Source: Allobosea sp.
Lineage (GTDB): Bacteria > Pseudomonadota > Alphaproteobacteria > Rhizobiales > Beijerinckiaceae
NCBI GenBank assembly: GCA_021732895.1
Contig: JAKFWE010000001.1
Location: 1-6,026 of the forward strand
Direction: 5' to 3'
DNA length: 6,026 nucleotides
This document shows, piece after piece, positions 5,841 through 6,026 of the stretch (positions within the stretch are counted from its first letter, which is position 1; the number at the start of each line of letters is the position of its first letter). Below the pieces are notes generated by a model. It was not told where the DNA came from, made no database searches, and was given only the letters and a program-made list of their open reading frames with translations. The position numbers and the translations under genes were made by a program.

Positions 5841-6026
5841 CTAGTCCCGATCCGGGGGCGGCGCGTTCACCCCGCGCCAGCGGCCGTAGGACCACGGCCT
5901 ATACCAGGCCGCGCCGGCCGGCAATTCCTCGCAGACGAGGTCGATGCCGCTGCTGCCGAGCGGCGTGCAGCGGCAGATCCGGGCGAACGCGATCCAGCCG
6001 CAGAGCAAAAGCACGAAGCGCTGGAT
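5841..6026 (-). CDS. yidD: Membrane protein insertion efficiency factor YidD, C-terminal part
   Basis: The last 61 codons of a gene cut by the right window edge, ending at TAG 5841-5843. The visible peptide begins IQRFVLLLCGWIAFARICRC, where YidD proteins have an AIxRHG...GWxxxxRIxRCHPW-like stretch with two cysteines (here 18 and 20). It continues TPLGSSGIDLVCEELP and ends with a tail containing WYRPWSYGRWRG. The GIDLVCEELP and YGRW segments are what I recall from rhizobial YidD proteins, whereas E. coli-type YidD stops soon after the GGSGYDPVP-like motif. The upstream CRxxPTCSxY signature is outside the window. YidD is a small peripheral inner-membrane protein thought to assist YidC-dependent insertion. 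Its linkage to thrS fits this group. Identification rests on recalled similarity over 61 residues. Confidence 0.75.
   Translation of the reverse strand: MQRFVLLLCGWIAFARICRCTPLGSSGIDLVCEELPAGAAWYRPWSYGRWRGVNAPPPDRD

Overview
This 6,026-base window is GC-rich DNA, probably from an alphaproteobacterium of the Hyphomicrobiales (Rhizobiales). Three things point there: the yidD-thrS gene order, the YidD tail (GIDLVCEELP...WYRPWSYGRW), and a palindromic intergenic repeat of a type I recall from Bosea, Bradyrhizobium and Methylobacterium relatives. Genus level is a guess. All genes recognised lie on the minus strand, so they read from the right edge towards the left. The odd length, the gene cut in frame at the right edge and the foldback at the left edge suggest a whole small contig.

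In transcription order: (1) 5841-6026, the C-terminal 61 residues of the membrane-insertion factor YidD, cut by the window edge. (2) 5733-5840, a structured leader in front of thrS. It holds a 10-bp hairpin and then a 5-bp stem with a 7-nt loop whose central triplet on the mRNA is UGU, a threonine anticodon, placed just before the Shine-Dalgarno sequence. (3) 3735-5732, complete threonyl-tRNA synthetase with all expected zinc and editing residues. (4) 3588-3734, a spacer mostly filled by an imperfect palindromic repeat. (5) 2301-3587 and 1690-2304, a translationally coupled pair of membrane proteins (DUF2157, then GDYXXLXY domain) sharing an ATGA overlap. (6) 1568-1689, a spacer with a hairpin and four copies of the hexamer TGAACG. 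(7) 290-1468, an OpgC-type membrane acyltransferase. (8) 1-362, the start of an exported SGNH/GDSL hydrolase, interrupted by a perfect 34-bp inverted repeat at the left edge that looks like an assembly foldback.

Functionally this is a housekeeping part (yidD, thrS) followed by an envelope part. The OpgC-like acyltransferase and the exported SGNH hydrolase overlap and probably act on the same periplasmic or surface glycan, adding and removing (or transferring) acyl groups. The role of the DUF2157/GDYXXLXY pair is unknown.

The most interesting signal is the thrS leader. Its layout resembles the E. coli thrS translational operator, where ThrRS binds a mimic of its tRNA anticodon arm on its own mRNA. 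I saw no CRISPR array, tRNA or rRNA gene, insertion sequence or defence system.
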